A stretch of DNA of 5,588 bases from Pseudomonadota bacterium (GTDB taxonomy: Bacteria > Pseudomonadota > Alphaproteobacteria > UBA8366 > GCA-2717185), in the NCBI GenBank assembly GCA_027619655.1, contig JAQCHR010000276.1, positions 1-5,588 on the forward strand, written 5' to 3'. Both the position numbers and the translations under genes were made by a program. A model generated the notes under the pieces. The model did no database searches. It was not told the DNA's origin and saw only the letters and a list, made by a program, of their open reading frames with translations. Shown piece after piece: positions 1 to 5,530 of the stretch. Each line of letters starts with the position of its first letter. Position 1 is the first letter of the stretch.

Positions 1-1230
1 AAGGAATACATCGAGGGGCTGGCCGGCCTGTGGTGCACGTCGCTCGGCTTCAGCGAGGACCGGCTGGTCGCCGCGGCTACGAAACAGATGCAGGAACTGC
101 CCTTCTATCACCTGTTTGCGTCGAAATCGCATCACCCGGCCATCGAACTGGCGGAACGGCTGCTGGCCCTGGCACCGGTGCCGATGTCGAAGGTGTTTTT
201 CGCCAATTCCGGCTCGGAAGCAAATGACACGGTGGTCAAGCTGGTCTGGTACTACAACAATGCGTTGGGCCGGCCGGAAAAAAAGAAGATTATCAGCCGG
301 TTGCGCGGTTATCACGGCGTGACTGTGGCGTCGGCGAGCTTGACCGGCCTGCCGGCGAACCACACCGATTTCGACCTGCCGATCCAGAACATCCTCCATA
401 CGCTGTGCCCGCATTACTACCGTTACGGGGAGGCAGGCGAATCTGAAGAAGCCTTCGCGATGCGGATGGCGGACAGCCTTGAGGAGCAGATTCTGGAAGA
501 GGGGCCGGATACGGTTGCGGCGTTCATCGCGGAACCGGTCATGGGCGCCGGCGGCGTGATCGTGCCGCCGAAGACGTATTTCGACAAGATTCAGGCGGTG
601 CTGCGCAAATACGACATTCTATTCATCGCGGATGAGGTCATCTGCGGATTCGGTCGCACCGGCAACATGTTCGGCACCGAAACCTATCGCCTGAAGCCGG
701 ATATGATGACAATGGCCAAGGCCCTGTCTTCCGCCTATATGCCGATTTCGGCGATCATGATGAACAGCAAGGTGTTCGACGCTATCAGTGCGAACAGCGA
801 CAAGGTCGGGACCTTTGCGCATGGGTTCACCTATTCCGCACACCCCGTTCCGGCGGCCGTCGCGGTGGAAACCCTGAAAATCTATGAAGAACGGGACACG
901 GTCGGTCATGTCCGCAACGTGATGGGCCGCTTCCAGAAGCGGCTGCAGCAATGCGCCGCGCATCCGCTGGTGGGCGAGGTCCGGGGCGTCGGGCTGATCG
1001 GCGCGCTGGAACTGGTGCAGGACAAGGCGACGAAGAAACCGTTTGACCCGGCATTCGGCGCGTTTATCGGCGACGCCGCGCAGCAGAACGGCCTGATTTC
1101 GCGCCCGCTGGGCAATGCGATCGCGCTGTGCCCGCCGCTCATCATCTCGGAAGCGGAAATCGACGAAATGTTCGACCGGCTGGAAACAGCGCTGGAGGCA
1201 GGCGTCAAGAAAGCCGCCGCGGAGGCCTGA
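1..1230 (+). CDS. Class III PLP-dependent aminotransferase, GABA--pyruvate transaminase-like (5' end cut by window)
   Basis: The reading frame is open from base 1 and ends in TGA; 409 residues are visible, so roughly 45-60 N-terminal residues of a typical ~455-residue family member lie outside the window. An internal ATG at 88 is not the true start, because conserved family sequence (LAGLWC at visible residues 7-12, the substrate-pocket Trp motif) lies before it. Fold-type I landmarks are all present, in visible-residue numbering: NSGSEAN (69-75, PLP phosphate binding), YHG (104-106, stacking on the cofactor ring), DEV (Asp211, pyridine nitrogen), Lys240 in MAKALSS (Schiff-base lysine), RGVG (Arg328) and an Arg at 368 in the place of the mobile carboxylate-binding arginine of omega-transaminases. 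The overall wording (WYYNNALGRP, AEPVMGAGGVI, SSAYMPI) recalls pyruvate-dependent 4-aminobutyrate transaminases, including plant ones. Family assignment is firm. The amine donor (GABA, putrescine, beta-alanine or another) cannot be read from sequence. It probably acts in the cytoplasm. Confidence 0.93.
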   Translation, partial: KEYIEGLAGLWCTSLGFSEDRLVAAATKQMQELPFYHLFASKSHHPAIELAERLLALAPVPMSKVFFANSGSEANDTVVKLVWYYNNALGRPEKKKIISRLRGYHGVTVASASLTGLPANHTDFDLPIQNILHTLCPHYYRYGEAGESEEAFAMRMADSLEEQILEEGPDTVAAFIAEPVMGAGGVIVPPKTYFDKIQAVLRKYDILFIADEVICGFGRTGNMFGTETYRLKPDMMTMAKALSSAYMPISAIMMNSKVFDAISANSDKVGTFAHGFTYSAHPVPAAVAVETLKIYEERDTVGHVRNVMGRFQKRLQQCAAHPLVGEVRGVGLIGALELVQDKATKKPFDPAFGAFIGDAAQQNGLISRPLGNAIALCPPLIISEAEIDEMFDRLETALEAGVKKAAAEA

Positions 1231-1272
1231 CGATGGCGGGTGCGGCGTTTTATAGCAGTGGTCATGGAGCCC

Positions 1273-1310
1273 GTTTAAACTAATATTGATTCTTACCTGA
1301 TCTATCGATG
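1273..1310 (+). promoter_or_regulatory. AT-richer stretch upstream of hemA, probable promoter region
   Basis: The 120-base gap between the aminotransferase stop and hemA contains a conspicuously AT-rich run in an otherwise GC-rich window. It starts with the 8-base palindrome GTTTAAAC (1273-1280), followed directly by TAATAT (1281-1286), a plausible -10 element, and TTGATT (1286-1291), which resembles a -35. Neither has a good partner at 16-18 bases, so I cannot fix a promoter. TTGAT is also half of an FNR-type site, but the matching ATCAA half is absent. The AT bias and the gap size suggest that hemA has its own promoter instead of depending only on read-through. Exact elements are uncertain. 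Confidence 0.3.
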
Positions 1311-1318
1311 GAGCGGTA

Positions 1319-1331
1319 ACGAGGCTCTCGT
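1319..1331 (+). other. Small hairpin in hemA leader
   Basis: ACGAG-GCT-CTCGT forms a perfect 5-bp stem with a 3-base loop, ending 6 bases before the ribosome binding site of hemA. An alternative pairing, GAGC (1311-1314) with GCTC (1323-1326... the GGCTC part), competes with it. A stem this short can occur by chance; no U-run follows, so it is not a terminator. It could modestly influence hemA translation. Confidence 0.2.
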
Positions 1332-1337
1332 AATCCC

Positions 1338-1344
1338 AGAAGGG
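1338..1344 (+). promoter_or_regulatory. hemA ribosome binding site
   Basis: AGAAGGG stands 6 bases before the ATG at 1351 and is the best Shine-Dalgarno match in the window. It supports that ATG as the hemA start, as does the MDY opening shared with Rhodobacter HemA. Confidence 0.7.
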
Positions 1345-1350
1345 TGCGCT

Positions 1351-2562
1351 ATGGATTACCAACAATTCTTTTCCGATAATCTGGCGAGCATGAAGAAGGC
1401 GGGCAACTATCGGGTCTTTGCGAACCTGGAGCGTGAAGCCGGCGCCTATCCGAAAGCCAAGTTCCGCGAGGGTGGACAGGAATCCCCGGTAACGGTGTGG
1501 TGTTCCAATGACTATCTGGGGCAGGGCCAGAACCCAGAAGTGATTGCGGCGATGCATGAGGCGCTGGACGCCTGCGGGGCCGGGGCCGGGGGCACGCGCA
1601 ATATTTCCGGCACAAACCATTATCACGTGCTTCTCGAACAGGAACTGGCGGCGCTGCACCAGCGCGAGGCGGCGTTGCTGTTCACCTCCGGCTATGTCGC
1701 CAATATGACGGCGCTGTCGACGCTGGGGATGCGGCTGCCGGGCTGCCTGATCTATTCGGATGCCTGGAACCATAATTCGATGATCGAGGGCATCCGGCAC
1801 AGCCGGGCCGAAAAGCGCGTGTTCAAGCACAACGATCCGGCGGACCTGGAGCGTCTGATCAGCGCCGACGACCCGGACGCGCCCAAGATCGTGGTGTTCG
1901 AATCCGTCTATTCCATGGACGGCGACATCGCGCCGATCGGTGAAATCCTGGATATCTGCGAGCGCTACAATGCGCTGAGCTACCTGGATGAGGTGCATGC
2001 CGTCGGCATGTATGGCCCGACCGGCGCCGGCGTCGCGGAACGCGATGGCGTCATGGACCGGGTATCGGTGATGCAGGGGACGCTGGCCAAGGGGTTCGGG
2101 GTTGTCGGCGGCTATATCGCCGCGTCGGCCGACCTGATTGATTATGTGCGCAGTTTCGGCAATGGCTTCATCTTCACCACGTCGATGCCGCCGGCGGTTG
2201 CGGCCGGTGCGCTGGCCAGCATCCGCTATGTGAAGGGTGCGCAACACCTGCGGGACCAGCATCAGGAACGGGCGCGCACGCTGATGGGCAAGCTGGAGGC
2301 TGCCGGGCTGCCGGTAATGCCGTCCGTGAGCCATATCGTCCCCGTGCTGGTGGGCGACGCGACCATGTGCAAGCAGGCGAGCGACATGCTGATGGACCGG
2401 CACAATATCTATGTGCAGCCGATCAACTATCCGACCGTGCCGCTGGGCACGGAACGGCTGCGCATTACGCCCTCGCCGCTGCATACCGACGAAATGATGG
2501 ATGTTCTGGTTGCCGCCTTGACCGATGTCTGGTCGGGCCTGTCGTTGAAATGGGCGGCGTAG
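1351..2562 (+). CDS. hemA: 5-aminolevulinate synthase (ALAS)
   Basis: Catalyses the PLP-dependent condensation of glycine with succinyl-CoA to 5-aminolevulinate, CO2 and CoA: the first, rate-setting step of tetrapyrrole (heme, and where present chlorophyll or B12) synthesis by the C4 route, in the cytoplasm as a homodimer. At 403 residues it has the usual bacterial ALAS length. Key sites fall one residue before the Rhodobacter capsulatus numbering: GGTRNISGT with Thr82/Asn84/Ile85 (substrate pocket, glycine selectivity), NH at 140-141 (His141 stacks on PLP), FESVYSMDGD, DEVHAVGMYGP (Asp213 to the pyridine nitrogen, His216), and Lys247 in TLAKGFG (Schiff base). The C-terminal YVQPINYPTVP and GTERLRITPSP blocks are standard for ALAS and distinguish it from related alpha-oxoamine synthases (KBL, BioF, SPT). 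The lysine motif reads AKG where Rhodobacter has GKA, a conservative change. No Cys-Pro heme regulatory motif is seen. A good ribosome site at 1338-1344 supports the start. It lies 120 bases after the aminotransferase and 95 before a PadR-like gene. Confidence 0.97.
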   Translation: MDYQQFFSDNLASMKKAGNYRVFANLEREAGAYPKAKFREGGQESPVTVWCSNDYLGQGQNPEVIAAMHEALDACGAGAGGTRNISGTNHYHVLLEQELAALHQREAALLFTSGYVANMTALSTLGMRLPGCLIYSDAWNHNSMIEGIRHSRAEKRVFKHNDPADLERLISADDPDAPKIVVFESVYSMDGDIAPIGEILDICERYNALSYLDEVHAVGMYGPTGAGVAERDGVMDRVSVMQGTLAKGFGVVGGYIAASADLIDYVRSFGNGFIFTTSMPPAVAAGALASIRYVKGAQHLRDQHQERARTLMGKLEAAGLPVMPSVSHIVPVLVGDATMCKQASDMLMDRHNIYVQPINYPTVPLGTERLRITPSPLHTDEMMDVLVAALTDVWSGLSLKWAA

Positions 2563-2583
2563 GGTGCCGCAGGTTTAAAGGGA

Positions 2584-2606
2584 AGCGCAACAGGACGCTG
2601 TTTTTT
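2584..2606 (+). terminator. Possible intrinsic terminator after hemA
   Basis: AACAG-GACG-CTGTT (2589-2602) makes a 5-bp stem with a 4-base loop running directly into a run of six T (2601-2606). A competing stem, AGCG (2584-2587) with CGCT (2596-2599), ends one base before the same T-run. The T-run and position, 22-44 bases after the hemA stop, fit a rho-independent terminator, but the stem is short and AU-containing, so termination may be partial. Confidence 0.4.
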
Positions 2607-2628
2607 CCGGCGCGCCGCATTATATAAT
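2601..2628 (+). promoter_or_regulatory. Probable sigma-70-type promoter for the PadR-like gene
   Basis: A perfect TATAAT -10 box stands at 2623-2628, 29 bases before the ATG at 2658, predicting a leader of about 20-25 bases. The -35 position falls on the T-run (TTTTTT at 2601-2606 with a 16-base spacer), a poor match to TTGACA, so the promoter may need an activator or be of modest strength. The GC-rich spacer GGCGCGCC (2609-2616) is an 8-base palindrome. The T-run appears to be shared with the candidate hemA terminator. Confidence 0.5.
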
Positions 2629-2657
2629 CCGGTAACGCAACACGGGACGGCACGGGC

Positions 2658-3209
2658 ATGTATCGCGACAATACCCTGATACCGACGGAAGCCATCCGGC
2701 TGGCGGCGCTTGGCAGCCTTGTCGAGGGCGACAAGCGTTATGCCGACTTGGCCAGCGAGATTCGCTATTTCGTGGCCCGCGTGGCGGGACCGTCGCTGGA
2801 CCTGCTGGGCGCGTCGCTGGAATTGCTGTGTTACGAGGACCTTGCCGTGGCAACCAGCGGCGATGTCATGGAAGCCGACGCGGTACTGAGCATTACGGAT
2901 GGCGGTCGGGCGGCGTTTCACACGCTGATGACCTCGAATGTCCGGGCGCCGGTCAATGATGTCAGCAAGCTGGTCATCGCGCTCAAGATGCGGTTCCTGC
3001 ATCTGCTGCCGGTCGAAGACCGGGCCGATCAGACCGAAATGCTGACGGAAATGTGTGAAACGGAACTTGCCCGTCTTGTGCAGTTGCGTGGCGAATACAG
3101 CCAGGGCCGGTTGGCCGAATGGCTCGATTTTGAAATCGCGCAGATCAAGGAACGGTTGTCCTGGTATCAGGCGCTCGATACGGACGGTACGGGAGCCGCG
3201 CCTCAGTAG
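2658..3209 (+). CDS. PadR-like winged-helix transcriptional regulator (putative)
   Basis: A 183-residue cytoplasmic protein with no signal peptide or membrane segment. The N-terminal half resembles the PadR-type winged helix: an opening helix IRLAALGSLVEGDKRYADLA (13-32), a second helix, a stretch rich in Leu (47-57) in the position of the recognition helix, and a wing ending in LSITDGGRAAF (77-87), which matches the characteristic PadR 'Y.IT..G' strand. The C-terminal half (about 100-175) is predicted by eye to be mostly helix with heptad-like Leu/Glu/Arg spacing (MLTEMCETELARLVQL, then AEWLDFEIAQIKERLSW), as in the dimerisation domain of PadR/Vir-type regulators. Only a weak ribosome site (GGGACGG, 2644-2650) precedes the ATG, 7 bases away. 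Its own TATAAT box and position right after hemA make hemA, itself or the neighbouring genes candidate targets, which is inference. It could also be an uncharacterised conserved protein. The ligand is unknown. Confidence 0.6.
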   Translation: MYRDNTLIPTEAIRLAALGSLVEGDKRYADLASEIRYFVARVAGPSLDLLGASLELLCYEDLAVATSGDVMEADAVLSITDGGRAAFHTLMTSNVRAPVNDVSKLVIALKMRFLHLLPVEDRADQTEMLTEMCETELARLVQLRGEYSQGRLAEWLDFEIAQIKERLSWYQALDTDGTGAAPQ

Positions 3210-3958
3210 ACGTGCTGCCCCCCGGTGACGAAAATTTCCGTCCCCGTGACATAACTGAAATCGCTGGAACACAGCTGGAAGACGCAAGCGGCCACCTCAT
3301 CCGGGGTGCCCATGCGATGCATCGGGATCCGGTTGATCATCGGCTCGTATTCCGCGCCGATCATTTCGGTTTCGATTTCGCCGGGGGCCACCGCGTTGAC
3401 CCGGACGCCAAGCTGCGCAAATTCCACGGCCATCTCGCGGGTCAGGGCGGATAACGCCGCTTTCGAGGTCGAATAGGCGGATCCGGCGAAAGGGTGGATC
3501 GCGTGGCCAGCGATGGAGGTGATGTTGACGATCGCGCCGCCACCCTGTTTTGCACCGCGCTGCAAGGCGCCGGCAAAACCGCGCGCCAGGATCAGCGGAG
3601 CGAACAGGTTCAGTTCAAAAACCTCCCGCCAGCGGTCCATATCGCCGTTCAGGCAGCCGAGTCGTTCCTGATACGGCGTTTTGGGCGATATCGCCGCATT
3701 GTTCACCAGGGCATGCACGGGGCCTTTCCCGATCAGTTGCCGGGCTTCCCGGACAAAGGCCTCGACCGATTCGGGCTCGGCCAGGTCGGTTGGAATGTGC
3801 TGCGTCCAGTTGGGATCGCGCTTGCAATGATCCGGAATATCGTCACGGCTGCAGCTTATGATCTGCCAGCCTTCGTCGGAAAACCGCCGCACTGTGGCAT
3901 GGCCGATCCCGCGGCTGGCGCCGGTCAGAATGACGGTTTTTTTTGATTGGTCGTTCAT
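3203..3958 (-). CDS. Short-chain dehydrogenase/reductase (classical SDR), substrate unknown
   Basis: A 251-residue classical SDR with a Rossmann fold and a complete active site, numbered from the ATG at 3958: TGASRGIG (12-19, dinucleotide glycine motif), Asp58 after the third strand, NNAA (86-89), Asn117, Ser148, Tyr162 and Lys166 (the catalytic tetrad, in the YSTSK context), then VNAVAPG and a C-terminal VTGTEIFVTGG typical of FabG-like enzymes. Arg within the glycine motif and Arg38 after the second strand favour NADP(H). FabG-like enzymes reduce 3-oxoacyl thioesters, but many SDRs of this look act on sugars, alcohols or steroids, so I assign no substrate or symbol. A TTG two codons upstream (3964) would add two residues; the ATG is preferred because AGAG stands 8 bases before it. 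The coding strand carries eight consecutive A at codons 5-8. It follows the cation exporter by 45 bases and its last 7 bases overlap the PadR-like gene tail to tail. Confidence 0.9.
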   Translation of the reverse strand: MNDQSKKTVILTGASRGIGHATVRRFSDEGWQIISCSRDDIPDHCKRDPNWTQHIPTDLAEPESVEAFVREARQLIGKGPVHALVNNAAISPKTPYQERLGCLNGDMDRWREVFELNLFAPLILARGFAGALQRGAKQGGGAIVNITSIAGHAIHPFAGSAYSTSKAALSALTREMAVEFAQLGVRVNAVAPGEIETEMIGAEYEPMINRIPMHRMGTPDEVAACVFQLCSSDFSYVTGTEIFVTGGQHVY

Positions 3959-4003
3959 GGTCAAACTCTAGCGACTTTGGGTCTGGGGGTCATGCGAACT
4001 TAT

Positions 4004-4906
4004 TCACCGGAATGGCGGATGCTCTTCTTCCAGACCTTCAGGATCCTGATGGATCATGACTTCCGCACCGGCAAAGGCCTTCTGGATTTCGGCCTCGACC
4101 TGGTCGGCGATGACATGCGACTTCTTCAGCGGCATGTTGCCGTCCATTTCAAGGTGTAACTGGATGAAGACGTCGGAACCGGAGCGTCGGGTTCGCAGGT
4201 CATGCAGGCTGGCGACCGCTTCATGCGTCTTGGCGATGGCGCGGATGCGCGCCCGGTCTTCTTCTGGCAGTTCCCGGTCCATCAGCATGTCCAGCGCATC
4301 GCCGACGATCCGCCATGCGCCGTACAGCAGATAAGCGGCGATGCCCGCGCCGGTCAGCGGGTCCAGATACGGAAAATCGAGAATCGGCGTCAGCACGAGG
4401 CTTCCGATTACCGCCAGATTGATCAACAGATCGCCGCTGTAATGCAGCGCATCCGCGGAAATCGCCACCGATTGCGAGCGAAGGGCGACATATTTCTGGT
4501 ACAGGACGAGCGCGAGCGTCAGGACAATCGAAAACACCATAACCGCCACGCCCAGTTCGGTTGCCGCCAGCGGTACGGGGTTAAACAGCCGTGTGCCCGC
4601 CTGGAAGATGACGATGATCGCGGAACCGGCAACGAAGGCGGCCTGCGCCATGGCGGCCAGCGCTTCCGCCTTGCCATGGCCGAAGCGGTGTTCCCGGTCC
4701 GCCGGTGTCAGTGACTGGCGCACCGCGATCAGCGTGACGACGGAGGCAAGTCCATCGAGCATCGAATCGACCAGCGTCGACAGCATTGCAACGGAGTCAG
4801 TCAGCGACCAGGCGACGAGTTTGGCACAGATCAGGACAAAGGCGACGGAAACGGAGGCATAGGTTGCGCGCCGCATGTGGCGGTCCGTATCGACCGCGTT
4901 GTTCAT
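4004..4906 (-). CDS. Cation diffusion facilitator, FieF/YiiP-type divalent metal exporter
   Basis: An inner-membrane proton-coupled antiporter that exports divalent metals. With the ATG at 4906 it has 300 residues, the same as E. coli FieF. Six membrane segments are visible at about 17-35, 38-62, 82-108, 117-140, 147-172 and 182-202, followed by a cytoplasmic metal-binding domain. The transport site is intact: Asp47/Asp51 in LVDSMLD and His155/Asp159 in HYSGD, equal to YiiP D45/D49/H153/D157. The second site is also present (Asp70, His73, His77 in PADREHRFGHGKAE), as are the C-terminal ligands His235 (HDLRTR), His251 (QLHLEM), His264 (SHVIADQVE), His286 and Asp288 (IHQD), matching YiiP H232, H248, H261, H283 and D285. 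The DxxxD/HxxxD site fits Zn/Fe/Cd-type exporters; the physiological metal is not settled by sequence. The start at 4906 overlaps the pdxH stop as ATGA, suggesting translational coupling. An in-frame ATG at 4930 would add 8 residues and overlap pdxH by 28 bases. Confidence 0.94.
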   Translation of the reverse strand: MNNAVDTDRHMRRATYASVSVAFVLICAKLVAWSLTDSVAMLSTLVDSMLDGLASVVTLIAVRQSLTPADREHRFGHGKAEALAAMAQAAFVAGSAIIVIFQAGTRLFNPVPLAATELGVAVMVFSIVLTLALVLYQKYVALRSQSVAISADALHYSGDLLINLAVIGSLVLTPILDFPYLDPLTGAGIAAYLLYGAWRIVGDALDMLMDRELPEEDRARIRAIAKTHEAVASLHDLRTRRSGSDVFIQLHLEMDGNMPLKKSHVIADQVEAEIQKAFAGAEVMIHQDPEGLEEEHPPFR

Positions 4907-5493
4907 GGAAACAGCCGTTCTGTCGCCCATCCATTATCGATACGTGTGTATACGATGCGCTCATGGAGCCGGAACTTGCCTTCCCGCCAGAATTCGAAAG
5001 ATTCGGGGATTACGCGGAATCCGGACCAGTAAGGTGGGCGCGGAATGGCGCCGATGCCGAATTTGGCGGTGTAGCGGGCAACTTCCAGTTCCAAATCGCG
5101 TCGCCCGGTCATGGGCTGCGATTGCCGGCTGGCCCAGGCGCCGATGCGGCTGCTGCGGTGACGGCTGTTGAAATAGGCGTCCGCTTCACCATCGCTGACC
5201 GGCAAGACGGCGCCCTCTATCCGGACCTGCCGCTGCAGCGATTTCCAGTGGAACAGCAGTGCGGCAAACGGGTTTTCCCGCAGATCCCGGCCTTTGTGGC
5301 TTTCCAGGTTCGTGTAGAATACGAACCCGTTGCTGTCGAATTGCTTCAACAGCACCATGCGCGCCGACGGACGACCGCGCGAATCCGCCGTCGCCAGTGT
5401 GACTGCGGTCGGCTCATGCGTTTCGCTGTCCTGTGCCTCGCCGTACCATTCGTCGAACAGGGCCAGCGGTTCGTCCGTATTTGTATTTGTCAT
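4903..5493 (-). CDS. pdxH: Pyridoxine/pyridoxamine 5'-phosphate oxidase
   Basis: An FMN-dependent cytoplasmic homodimer that oxidises pyridoxine 5'-phosphate or pyridoxamine 5'-phosphate with O2 to pyridoxal 5'-phosphate, the last step of de novo PLP synthesis and part of salvage. At 196 residues it is about 22 shorter than E. coli PdxH, all at the variable N-terminus, and residues then align with a constant offset of 22. FMN-binding elements are RMVLLK (Arg45-Lys50), YTN (60-62), SHKGRDL (65-71) and LQRQVR (86-91). Substrate-phosphate residues are Tyr107, Arg111 and Ser115 in YFNSRHRSS. IGAWAS (117-122), PPYWSGFRV (153-161), and RLHER with Arg175 and His177 (E. coli R197/H199) complete the active site; the C-terminal RLFP parallels RLAP. 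The ATG at 5493 has no clear Shine-Dalgarno and sits 8 bases from a TATATT box, so the transcript may be leaderless. It heads an apparent minus-strand operon with the metal exporter and the SDR. Confidence 0.96.
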   Translation of the reverse strand: MTNTNTDEPLALFDEWYGEAQDSETHEPTAVTLATADSRGRPSARMVLLKQFDSNGFVFYTNLESHKGRDLRENPFAALLFHWKSLQRQVRIEGAVLPVSDGEADAYFNSRHRSSRIGAWASRQSQPMTGRRDLELEVARYTAKFGIGAIPRPPYWSGFRVIPESFEFWREGKFRLHERIVYTRIDNGWATERLFP

Positions 5494-5530
5494 CGACAGT
5501 AAATATATAGTGCTGTGACGGAAATAGAAC
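5494..5530 (-). promoter_or_regulatory. Probable pdxH promoter
   Basis: On the minus strand, TATATT (plus-strand 5502-5507) lies only 8 bases before the pdxH ATG and is the only strong AT-rich block upstream. The best -35 candidate is TTCTAT (5524-5529), 16 bases away and a weak match. The TATATA block sits between ACAG (5496-5499) and CTGT (5513-5516), an interrupted inverted repeat that could be an operator or chance. Transcription from this box would begin at or very near the ATG. The remaining bases 5531-5588 show no gene I can support. Confidence 0.35.

Noticed and set aside
1..1230. Idea that the class III aminotransferase is HemL (glutamate-1-semialdehyde aminomutase), giving both ALA routes side by side.
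   Set aside because: The sequence has the omega-transaminase LWC motif and GABA-transaminase phrases, not the HemL pattern, so it is an ordinary transaminase.
1286..1302. Possible FNR/CRP-type site beginning TTGAT upstream of hemA.
   Set aside because: Only the left half matches; the right half reads ACCTG instead of ATCAA, so the palindrome is not there.
619..2484. A 621-codon open frame on the minus strand spanning the aminotransferase 3' half, the intergenic gap and most of hemA.
   Set aside because: It lies opposite two strongly recognised genes, crosses their intergenic gap, has His/Arg/Gln-rich composition typical of the antisense of GC-rich codons, and shows no recognisable domain.
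1273..2580. GTTTAAA words on both sides of hemA (1273-1280 and 2573-2580) as possible element ends or attachment sites.
   Set aside because: The shared core is too short, no integrase or transposase is present, and hemA is a core gene with composition like its neighbours.
2427..3287. A 286-codon minus-strand open frame opposite the hemA 3' end and the PadR-like gene.
   Set aside because: Same Arg/Gln/His-rich shadow composition; the plus-strand frame has a promoter box, a coherent winged-helix-like pattern and sensible boundaries, so the plus strand is the better gene.
4786..5502. A 238-codon plus-strand open frame opposite pdxH and the start of the exporter.
   Set aside because: It is antisense to well-supported pdxH and has no recognisable protein pattern or ribosome site.
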